DNA of 64,000 nt, taken from NCBI RefSeq assembly GCF_031846415.1, contig NZ_JAVRHT010000006.1, positions 1-64,000 on the forward strand, given 5' to 3'. Positions within the stretch are counted from its first letter, which is position 1, and each line of letters opens with the position of its first letter. Of the stretch, positions 58,407 to 64,000 are shown in pieces. Source of the DNA: Rubrivirga litoralis (GTDB lineage: Bacteria > Bacteroidota > Rhodothermia > Rhodothermales > Rubricoccaceae). Below the pieces are notes generated by a model that had not been told where the DNA came from, did no database searches, and was given only the letters and a program-made list of their open reading frames with translations. A program made the position numbers and the translations under genes.

Positions 58407-60899
58407 ATGGACCCCGCCCTCACAGACACCGACCGCGCCCGCTGGCTCCGCGTCGAGGCCCTGTTTGACCGGGCGCTCGGCCTCGACGGCGACGCCCGCG
58501 CTGCGCTCCTCGACCGCGAGGCCGGCGGCGACGCCGCGCTCCGGGCCGAGGTCGCGTCGCTGCTGGCGGCCCACGACGGCGCCGGCGCCTTTTTCGAGCG
58601 CGCGGTCCGCCGGATCGCCCCGCCCGACGTGTTCGCGCCGGGCGCCCGCGTCGGGCCGTACCGCGTCGAGGCGCGCATCGGCGAGGGCGGGATGGGCGTC
58701 GTGTACCGGGCGGCCCGGGCCGACGGCGCGTTCGAGCGGACCGTCGCGCTCAAGGTGCTCCGCTTCGGAGGCGGCGACGTCCGACGCTTTCTCGCCGAGC
58801 GCCAGACGCTGGCGCGGCTGGACCACCCGGGCATCGCCCGGCTCTACGGCGGCGGCCTGGCCCCGGACGGCCGGCCTTTCTTCGCGATGGAGCTGGCCGC
58901 GGGCGAGCCGATCACGGACTACGCCGCCCGCCGCGGGCTGGGCGTCGAGGCGCGGCTCGACCTGTTCGCCGACGTGTGCGCGGCGGTCCAGTACGCCCAC
59001 TCGCGGCTCGTCGTCCACCGCGACCTCAAGCCGTCGAACGTGCTCGTGTGCGACGGGGGCGGGGCGGCCTGCGTCAAGCTCCTCGACTTCGGGATCGCCA
59101 AGGCGCTCGACGACCCGGACGTGACGGTCGCCGGGTCGGCCCCGCGGACGCCGACCTACGCGGCGCCGGAGCAGGTCGCGGGCGGGGCGGTCACGACGGC
59201 GACCGACGTCTACGCCCTCGGCGCCCTGCTCTACGAGCTGCTCACGGGCCGGCGCCCCCACGCCGGCGCCACGCGCGCGGACGTCGAGCGGGCGGTGCTC
59301 AGCGACGCGCCGCCCCGCCCGAGCGTGGCCGTCCGCGCCGCCCCGCCCGAGGGCGCCCCGGCCCGAGCCGCCCCGCCCGGGGCGCCCGAGCGGCTCGCGC
59401 GCCGGCTCGCGGGCGACCTCGACCAGATCGTGCTCAAGGCGCTCCGCAAGGAGCCCGAGCGGCGCTACGACGGGGCCGCGGCGCTCGCCGCCGACGTGGC
59501 CCGCCACCGCAGCGGGCTCCCCGTCGAGGCCCGGCCCGCCACCGTGCGGTACCGCGCGGGCTCGTTCGTCCGGCGCCACCGGCTCGGCGTGGGCGGGGCG
59601 GCGGCCGGCGTGCTCGTGCTGGCGGCCGGGCTCGCGCTCGCCGTCTGGCAGGGCCGCGTGGCGACGGCCGAGCGGGACCGGGCCGAGCGGGCGGCGGCGT
59701 TCATGGTCGGGCTCCTCGGCGAGTTCGACCCGAACCAGGCCGGCGCCGAGCGGCTCGACGCCGGCGACGTGCTCGACCGCGCCGTCCGCCGCGTCGAGGC
59801 CGACCTCGACGGCGAACCGGCGGTCCAGGCCCGGCTCTACGACCACGTCGGCCAGATCTACCAGACCTACGCCCGCTACGACGACGCCGGCCGCCTGCTC
59901 CGGCGGGCGCTCGACGCCCGCCGCGCGCTCTACGGCCGCGCGCACCGCGAGGTGGCCGAGAGCCTCAACCACCTCGCCTGGCTCGCCTTCGCGCAGGGCG
60001 ACTACGGCGCGGCCGACTCGCTGTACGCGGCGGCCCTCGACGTGGAGACGGCGGCCGAGGGGCGGCGGACGCCGACGGCGGCCGAGGCCATCGAGGGCCG
60101 CGGGCTCCTCCGCCGGGCGGCCGGCGACCCCGACGGCGGCGTCCCGTTCGTCCGCGAGGCGCTCGCCATCCGCGAGGCGACGCTCGGGGCCGAGGCCCCC
60201 GAGGTGTACGCCTCGGTCAGCGCGCTCGCTACGCTCCACCACGTGGCGGGTCGCCCCGCCCAGGCCGCCCCGCTCTTCCGTCGGGCCATCGAGGGGCGGC
60301 GGCGGGCGCTCGGCGCCCACATCCTCACGGCCCAGTCGCTGAGCGACTACGGCGCGGCCCTCGCCGACCTGGGCGACGTGGGCGGGGCGGCGGCCGCCCA
60401 CCGCGAGGCGCTCGCCGTCCGCCGCGGGCTCCTGGGCCGCTCGCACCCGCACGTGGCGCAGAGCCTGAGCCACCTCGGGTGGGCGCTCCAGACGCAAGGC
60501 CGCTACGCGGACGCCGAGCCGCTCTACCGCGAGGCGCTCGCCGGCCGCCGCGCGCACCTCGGGCCGGACCACGCCTCGGTGGGCAACAGCCTCCTCTTGC
60601 TCGGCGAAATCCGCCTGCTCCAGGGCGACGCCGGCGGGCTCGACGAGGTCGCCGACGGCGTCGCCACGCTCGCCCGTGCGCTCGGGCCGGACCACCCGAC
60701 GGCGCTCGCGGCCGAGCGCCGCTGGATCACCAACCTCGACCGCGCCGGGCGGGGCGGGGCGGCCCGCGCCCGGGCCGCGCGCCTGCTCCCGCGCCTCCGC
60801 CGCGTGCTCGGGCCGGACCACGAGAAGACGCGGGAGTGCGAGCGGCGGGCCGCCGACGTCGAGGCCGCCCCGCCCGCACCCTCGTCTGACTCAGTGTAG
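58407..60899 (+). CDS. Ser/Thr protein kinase with TPR sensor domain
   Basis: An 830-residue PknB-type membrane kinase. Kinase domain about residues 70-370: glycine loop GEGGMGVVYRAARADG, ATP-binding Lys in RTVALKVLRFGG, catalytic VHRDLKPSNVLV, DFGIAKAL, and activation-loop TPTYAAPEQ. A single membrane helix lies near residues 393-412 (GGAAAGVLVLAAGLALAVWQG). The C-terminal 400 residues are kinesin-light-chain-type TPRs in steps of about 42 residues (YDDAGRLLRRALDARRALYG, REALAVRRGLLGRSHPHVAQSL and others), facing the periplasm. It follows the ECF sigma gene with a 13-bp gap. A Pro/Ala-rich loop near residue 315 comes from iterated motifs. Confidence 0.92.
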   Translation: MDPALTDTDRARWLRVEALFDRALGLDGDARAALLDREAGGDAALRAEVASLLAAHDGAGAFFERAVRRIAPPDVFAPGARVGPYRVEARIGEGGMGVVYRAARADGAFERTVALKVLRFGGGDVRRFLAERQTLARLDHPGIARLYGGGLAPDGRPFFAMELAAGEPITDYAARRGLGVEARLDLFADVCAAVQYAHSRLVVHRDLKPSNVLVCDGGGAACVKLLDFGIAKALDDPDVTVAGSAPRTPTYAAPEQVAGGAVTTATDVYALGALLYELLTGRRPHAGATRADVERAVLSDAPPRPSVAVRAAPPEGAPARAAPPGAPERLARRLAGDLDQIVLKALRKEPERRYDGAAALAADVARHRSGLPVEARPATVRYRAGSFVRRHRLGVGGAAAGVLVLAAGLALAVWQGRVATAERDRAERAAAFMVGLLGEFDPNQAGAERLDAGDVLDRAVRRVEADLDGEPAVQARLYDHVGQIYQTYARYDDAGRLLRRALDARRALYGRAHREVAESLNHLAWLAFAQGDYGAADSLYAAALDVETAAEGRRTPTAAEAIEGRGLLRRAAGDPDGGVPFVREALAIREATLGAEAPEVYASVSALATLHHVAGRPAQAAPLFRRAIEGRRRALGAHILTAQSLSDYGAALADLGDVGGAAAAHREALAVRRGLLGRSHPHVAQSLSHLGWALQTQGRYADAEPLYREALAGRRAHLGPDHASVGNSLLLLGEIRLLQGDAGGLDEVADGVATLARALGPDHPTALAAERRWITNLDRAGRGGAARARAARLLPRLRRVLGPDHEKTRECERRAADVEAAPPAPSSDSV

Positions 60900-60900
60900 G

Positions 60901-60930
60901 CCACCCCGCCCCGGGCTCCGGGCGGGGCGG
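60901..60930. terminator. Inverted motif pair between convergent genes
   Basis: CCACCCCGCCC (60901-60911) and GGGCGGGGCGG (60920-60930) with an 8-nt loop fill the 36-bp gap between the kinase stop (60899) and the OmpA-family stop (60936). This position makes a bidirectional terminator the most likely role. Confidence 0.55.
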
Positions 60931-60935
60931 AGGCT

Positions 60936-62321
60936 TCACAAACCGACGATCTCGACGCGCCGGTTCTGCTCGCGCCCGGCCGCCGTGTCGTTCGAGGCGA
61001 TGGGCTGGTCCTCGCCCATGCCGACGGCTTCGAGCCTCGACGGCGAGACGCCGCGGCCCGTCAGCCACGCCGCGACGGCGTCGGCGCGCTGCTGGCTGAG
61101 GCGCCGGTTCGTGTCCGCCCCGCCCGAGGCGTCCGTGTGGCCCTCGATGCGGACGCGGAGCCCGGGGGCGTCTTCGAGGGCAGCGAGCAGCTGGGTCAGC
61201 TCGGCCGTGGACGAGCCCGTGAGCTGGGCGCTCCCGCTCTCGAACAGGATGCCGCGCGCCGTCACGCGGCCGCCGGTCGAAAGCGCGCCGTAGCCCGTCT
61301 CCTGGCCGCCGGAGCCCACGCGCAGGTTGTCGATGTACACCGTCTCTTCGGCGTAGGAGCCCGAGTATCTCTGGACGAAAAAGATGAGCTCCGAGCCCGG
61401 CGCTAGCTGGGCGTTTGGGATGTTGACCACCCGCGTCTCGTCGAGGTAGACCTTGAGGTAGGTCCCGTCCATCGTCGCGCGGACGGGGACGTAGCGCTCG
61501 GCTAGGGGCGCGTACCCTCCGAACGCGCCCGTACCACTGGAGCTGCCATCGGGAGCGATGAACCCGGTCTGATGCGGGACGCGGCCCGTGCCGCTGGCGA
61601 TCCGGAAGGCGGTCATGTCCATCCAGGCCACGGCCTGCTCGCACGAGCGCATCCCGTCGAGCCGGCTGTACTCGTCGATCTTCGTCGTCGTGATGCAGAG
61701 CGCGGCGTTGGGCTCCATGTAGACGTCGAACTCGATCGTGAACAGGTCCGGCCGCTCGCCCATCGGGACGCCGAACATGGACTCGCGCAGCACGCGGAGC
61801 ACCTTGTTGCCGCGGTCCTCGACGACGTCCATCTCGCCTTTGATGAACCGGATGGAGCCGGGGACGTTGCCGGTCCGCGTGCCCTCGAAGTCGTCCTCGA
61901 AGAGCGTGCGGGCGCCGGGCTCGAAGTCGAAGCCCGTGTTCGTGACGCCGGGGCGCGGCGGGCCGGCCGAGCCGGGCGCGCGGACGATCGCGCCCTCGAC
62001 GTCGTCGGCGTCCACCGGGTTGCCGTTGCGGTCGACGGGCGTCCCGTCGCGGTCAACCAGGACCACGTTCTCGCCGCGGCCCGTCGCTTGGCGAACGCAC
62101 GCGTCGTCGTCGAACGCGCAGCGGACGGCGTCCTCGCCGGCCGCGAACGCTCCGTCGATGGCGCCGTTGACGGCCCGGTTGGTCCGGTTGTCGATCTGAC
62201 GGTTGAGGGCGCGCTCGGCGGCCTGGCCCGCGCGGTCCATGATGCGGTCGCCCGCGGCGCAGCCGGCCAGGGAGAGGCCGAGGACGGCGACGAGGAGGAG
62301 CGGGGCGGGGCGGTGGCGCAT
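60936..62321 (-). CDS. OmpA-family outer-membrane lipoprotein
   Basis: A 461-residue lipoprotein that probably links the outer membrane to peptidoglycan. ATG 62321 begins a lipoprotein signal (lipobox SLAGC, Cys about residue 21). Residues 25-100 contain helical and Asp-rich text (VLVDRDGTPVDRNGNPVDADD). The middle (about 130-330) looks like a concanavalin-like jelly roll (LFEDDFEGTRTGNVPGSIRF, TIEFDVYMEPNA, VYIDNLRVGSGG). The C-terminal 105 residues are an OmpA domain: GILFESGSAQLTGSS, VRIEGHTDASGG, SQQRADAVAAWLTGRGV and REQNRRVEIV. The combination is common in Bacteroidota. Confidence 0.88.
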   Translation of the reverse strand: MRHRPAPLLLVAVLGLSLAGCAAGDRIMDRAGQAAERALNRQIDNRTNRAVNGAIDGAFAAGEDAVRCAFDDDACVRQATGRGENVVLVDRDGTPVDRNGNPVDADDVEGAIVRAPGSAGPPRPGVTNTGFDFEPGARTLFEDDFEGTRTGNVPGSIRFIKGEMDVVEDRGNKVLRVLRESMFGVPMGERPDLFTIEFDVYMEPNAALCITTTKIDEYSRLDGMRSCEQAVAWMDMTAFRIASGTGRVPHQTGFIAPDGSSSGTGAFGGYAPLAERYVPVRATMDGTYLKVYLDETRVVNIPNAQLAPGSELIFFVQRYSGSYAEETVYIDNLRVGSGGQETGYGALSTGGRVTARGILFESGSAQLTGSSTAELTQLLAALEDAPGLRVRIEGHTDASGGADTNRRLSQQRADAVAAWLTGRGVSPSRLEAVGMGEDQPIASNDTAAGREQNRRVEIVGL

Positions 62322-62503
62322 GGGCGGGGTGGTCGTGGGGGTCCACCCTCTACCACGGAGTTTGCGGCCCCGGCCGGTCACGCGAGCCAAGAACCGCCCC
62401 GCCCGTGCGGGGCCGCCAGGGCGGGGCGGCGGACCACCCCGCCCGCGCTACGCCTCGCCGGCCGGTGCCCTCGGGCGGGGCGGTTCTGAACGCCGCCCCG
62501 CCC

Positions 62504-62767
62504 TCAGCGAGCCCTTCCGGCGGAGGCGCCGACTTCCTCGCCTCTCGCGAAGACCGTCCCGGGATCGAAGTCGTGCCCCTCCGGCCACGTTACCGTCCCC
62601 GCCTCGACGCGGACCTGGGCAAAGTAGCCGGGGTCCGCGAGGCGCTGGAAAAAGTCGCTCCGCTGGAACGGCCGGGTGTCGAACAGTCGCTCCTCGCCGG
62701 ACGCGAACCGGACGTGCAGAACCCCCTCATGGGCGGGGCGGGCCGAGACGATGGTGCGGAGGGCCAT
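62504..62767 (-). CDS. DUF2442 protein
   Basis: An 87-residue protein of the DUF2442 family. Characteristic blocks are VRFASGEERLFDTRPF, SDFFQRLADPGYFAQVRVEAG and VTWPEGHDFDPGTVF. These small proteins are frequently encoded next to DUF4160 proteins and have been suspected to form toxin-antitoxin-like pairs; the function is not established. Its start overlaps the stop of the DUF4160 gene by one base (TGATG), so the two are cotranslated. Confidence 0.85.
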   Translation of the reverse strand: MALRTIVSARPAHEGVLHVRFASGEERLFDTRPFQRSDFFQRLADPGYFAQVRVEAGTVTWPEGHDFDPGTVFARGEEVGASAGRAR

Positions 62768-63072
62768 CAGCGGAGGGGGTCGATCTTGAACACGGGCTCG
62801 CCGGCCGCCGCCAATGCCCAGTTGGCTTCGAGCTCTTCAGCGTGGATCTCCATCCAGGCCTGGGCCAGCTTCAGCTTACCGCGGGGGAGGGTTCCGTCGA
62901 GAACCTCGCCGTCCGGGATGCGCAGGGCGGCCTCCTCCCCCTGGTACTTGACGTGGACGTGGGGCTCGTGGTGCTGACCCTCGTCGTAGAAGTACAGGTA
63001 AACGACGAGGCCGTAGTAGCAAGGAGACCGCAGGCATCGGTCCGAGGCGCGGGCGGGGCAACGTACACCCAC
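62767..63072 (-). CDS. DUF4160 protein (start region uncertain)
   Basis: Core YYGLVVYLYFYDEGQHHEPHVHVKYQGEEA matches the DUF4160 family (HxPHxH motif), followed by a helical C-terminus (KLKLAQAWMEIHAEELEAN). The in-frame start is GTG 63072, which adds an unconvincing Cys/Arg-rich leader of about 18 residues. In the +1 frame an ATG at 63037 begins MPAVSL, and the usual family start is MPxISxFYG; deletion of a single base near 63020 would join MPAVSL to YYGLVV. A frameshift or sequencing error is therefore possible. Partner of the DUF2442 gene. Confidence 0.7.
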   Translation of the reverse strand: MGVRCPARASDRCLRSPCYYGLVVYLYFYDEGQHHEPHVHVKYQGEEAALRIPDGEVLDGTLPRGKLKLAQAWMEIHAEELEANWALAAAGEPVFKIDPLR

Positions 63073-63082
63073 CCCGCCCGCG

Positions 63083-64000
63083 CTACGCCTCGCCCGCCGG
63101 CGCCATCGGCACGTCCGCGCCGTCGCCCTCGGGCGGGGCGGGGCGGCCGCGCGAGGTTTCGAGCGCCACCCCGCCCCCAGGCGCGGCGACGACCGTGACC
63201 GTGTCGCCGTCGGAGACGAGGCCGGCCAGGATCTGCTCGGCCAGCTTGTTGGCCACCTGGCGCTGGAGCACGCGCTTGAGCGGGCGTGCGCCGAACGCGG
63301 CGTCGAACCCCTCGGCCGCGACGGCGTCGGCGGCCGCGTCGGTCAGCACGAGGCGGAGGCCGTGCGACTTCTCGGCCATCCGCCGCGTCCGGTCGAACTG
63401 GATGGCGACGATCTGGCGGATCTGGTCGCGGCCCAGCGGGCGGAACACGACGGTCTCGTCGATCCGGTTGAGGAACTCGGGCCGGAGCCGCGTGCGCAGG
63501 AGCGCCAGGAGCTCGTCGCGGAGCCGGTCGAGCTCGTCTTCCGTCACGTCCTGGCCCTGCCCGAGCTGCTGCGTGATGAGCTCCGACCCCAGGTTCGAGG
63601 TCATGATGATGAGCGTGTTCGAAAAGTCGACCACGCGGCCCTTCGAGTCCGTCAGGCGGCCGTCGTCGAGCACTTGCAGGAGCACGTTGTAGACCTCGGG
63701 GTGCGCCTTCTCGAACTCGTCCAGGAGCACGACCGAGTACGGCCGGCGGCGGACGGCCTCGGTCAGCTGCCCGCCCTCGTCGTAGCCCACGTAGCCGGGA
63801 GGCGCGCCGACGAGGCGCGAGACCGTGTGGCGCTCCTGGTACTCCGACATGTCGATGCGCACGAGCGCGTTCTCGTCGTCGAACAGCTGCTCGGCGAGCG
63901 CCTTCGCCAGCTCGGTTTTGCCCACGCCCGTCGTTCCGAGGAAGATGAACGAGCCCAGCGGGCGGCTCGCCTCCTGGAGCCCCGCCCGGCTCCGGCGGAC
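63083..64000 (-). CDS. clpB: ClpB disaggregase, C-terminal part (runs off window)
   Basis: The last 305 residues of an Hsp100 ATPase; the 5' part lies beyond 64000. It contains the second nucleotide-binding domain: Walker A FLGTTGVGKTELAKALAEQL (the usual GPTGVGKT has Pro replaced by Thr), the ClpB block RIDMSEYQERHTVSRLVGAPPGYVGYDEGGQ, Walker B VVLLDEFEKAHPEV, sensor TSNLGSE and the C-terminal D2 segment FDAAFGARPLKRVLQRQVANKLAEQIL. With DnaK it dissolves protein aggregates. The tail after GDTVTVV is a Gly/Pro-rich stretch encoded by iterated motifs. Confidence 0.93.
   Translation of the reverse strand, partial: VRRSRAGLQEASRPLGSFIFLGTTGVGKTELAKALAEQLFDDENALVRIDMSEYQERHTVSRLVGAPPGYVGYDEGGQLTEAVRRRPYSVVLLDEFEKAHPEVYNVLLQVLDDGRLTDSKGRVVDFSNTLIIMTSNLGSELITQQLGQGQDVTEDELDRLRDELLALLRTRLRPEFLNRIDETVVFRPLGRDQIRQIVAIQFDRTRRMAEKSHGLRLVLTDAAADAVAAEGFDAAFGARPLKRVLQRQVANKLAEQILAGLVSDGDTVTVVAAPGGGVALETSRGRPAPPEGDGADVPMAPAGEA

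Larger units (their letters stand above)
1164..63150. repeat. Highly iterated 11-bp motif GGGCGGGGYGG / CCRCCCCGCCC
   Basis: This is a family of dispersed short copies rather than one block; the span covers copies I located. Examples are 1164-1174, 4625-4635, 4644-4654, 22501-22511, 34238-34248, 34255-34265, 42861-42871, 50430-50500 (five copies), 60901-60911 and 60920-60930. By eye I counted ten strict copies in 22427-24730, on both strands, inside and outside genes. In genes it reads Gly-Gly-Ala/Val or Arg-Pro-Ala/Pro-Pro-Arg-Pro. Outside genes it often forms inverted pairs just after stop codons. Strict copies are absent from 27501-32440 and from the gene at 32616-34220. The role is unknown; a DNA uptake sequence or a genome-wide mutational or selective bias are the main options. 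Confidence 0.85.

Noticed and set aside
1..64000. tRNA, rRNA and riboswitch genes
   Set aside because: I searched the intergenic gaps for cloverleaf-like pairs and conserved RNA cores and found none. Small or divergent RNAs could be missed by eye.

Overview
The window is very GC-rich bacterial chromosome. Several traits point to the Rhodothermota (Rhodothermia, near Rubricoccus/Rubrivirga), as an inference from content: type IX secretion C-terminal sorting tails on secreted beta-helix proteins, a TonB-dependent carbohydrate receptor, frequent GTG starts, few Shine-Dalgarno sites, and Bacteroidota-like enzymes encoded at high GC. No rRNA, tRNA or CRISPR array was seen.

Layout. 1-8.3 kb is housekeeping: an RNA m5C methyltransferase, a 2TM protein, a lipid kinase, an esterase, a frameshifted membrane protein, and a two-gene DNA repair operon (Nei glycosylase and ATP-dependent ligase). 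8.3-8.7 kb is non-coding and carries a lone IS3-type terminal repeat. 8.7-41.0 kb is a large polyuronate utilisation locus. 41.0-41.65 kb holds two decayed transposase fragments. 41.7-64 kb is again housekeeping: DHH phosphoesterase, YetF-like protein, a broken Nei-type glycosylase, UbiB kinase, HIT protein, haloalkane dehalogenase-like hydrolase, SMC, L,D-transpeptidase with an M15 peptidase, an AidB-type acyl-CoA dehydrogenase, an ECF sigma factor next to a Ser/Thr kinase, an OmpA lipoprotein, a DUF4160/DUF2442 pair, and the 3' part of clpB running off the edge.

Polyuronate locus. Leftward from a divergent LacI-type regulator (18428) run uxaC, a TRAP transporter (dctPQM), a mannonate oxidoreductase-like SDR, uxuA, eda, kdgK and a PL14-like lyase. 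Rightward run kduI, an alginate-lyase-family protein, a KduD-like SDR, a DUF4861-GH88 fusion, a GH2 enzyme, a TonB-dependent receptor with no SusD partner, two T9SS-tailed beta-helix proteins, a pectate-lyase-like beta-helix protein, a PL6 alginate lyase, a second copy of that beta-helix type, and a second alginate-lyase-family lipoprotein. Together they would cleave an acidic polysaccharide outside the cell, import oligomers through TonB, finish depolymerisation in the periplasm, take up monomers by TRAP, and funnel saturated (UxaC/UxuA) and unsaturated (KduI/KduD) uronates into KDG, KDPG, pyruvate and glyceraldehyde-3-phosphate. Copies of TGAAACGTTCA or a close relative lie at lacI and at the TonB receptor, and a weaker match at uxaC, suggesting one regulon.

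Most unusual feature. An 11-bp sequence, GGGCGGGGYGG (complement CCRCCCCGCCC), is scattered through almost the whole window at several copies per kb. It occurs singly inside genes and as inverted pairs just after stop codons, where it forms terminator-like hairpins. This is the architecture of DNA uptake sequences. Strict copies are missing from the TonB receptor and the two secreted beta-helix genes after it (27501-34220 apart from one intergenic patch), which suggests recent acquisition. Motif-rich, Pro/Ala-coding insertions interrupt UbiB and SMC. A second theme is short tandem repeats (7, 9 and 14 bp) in the 5' leaders of several genes.
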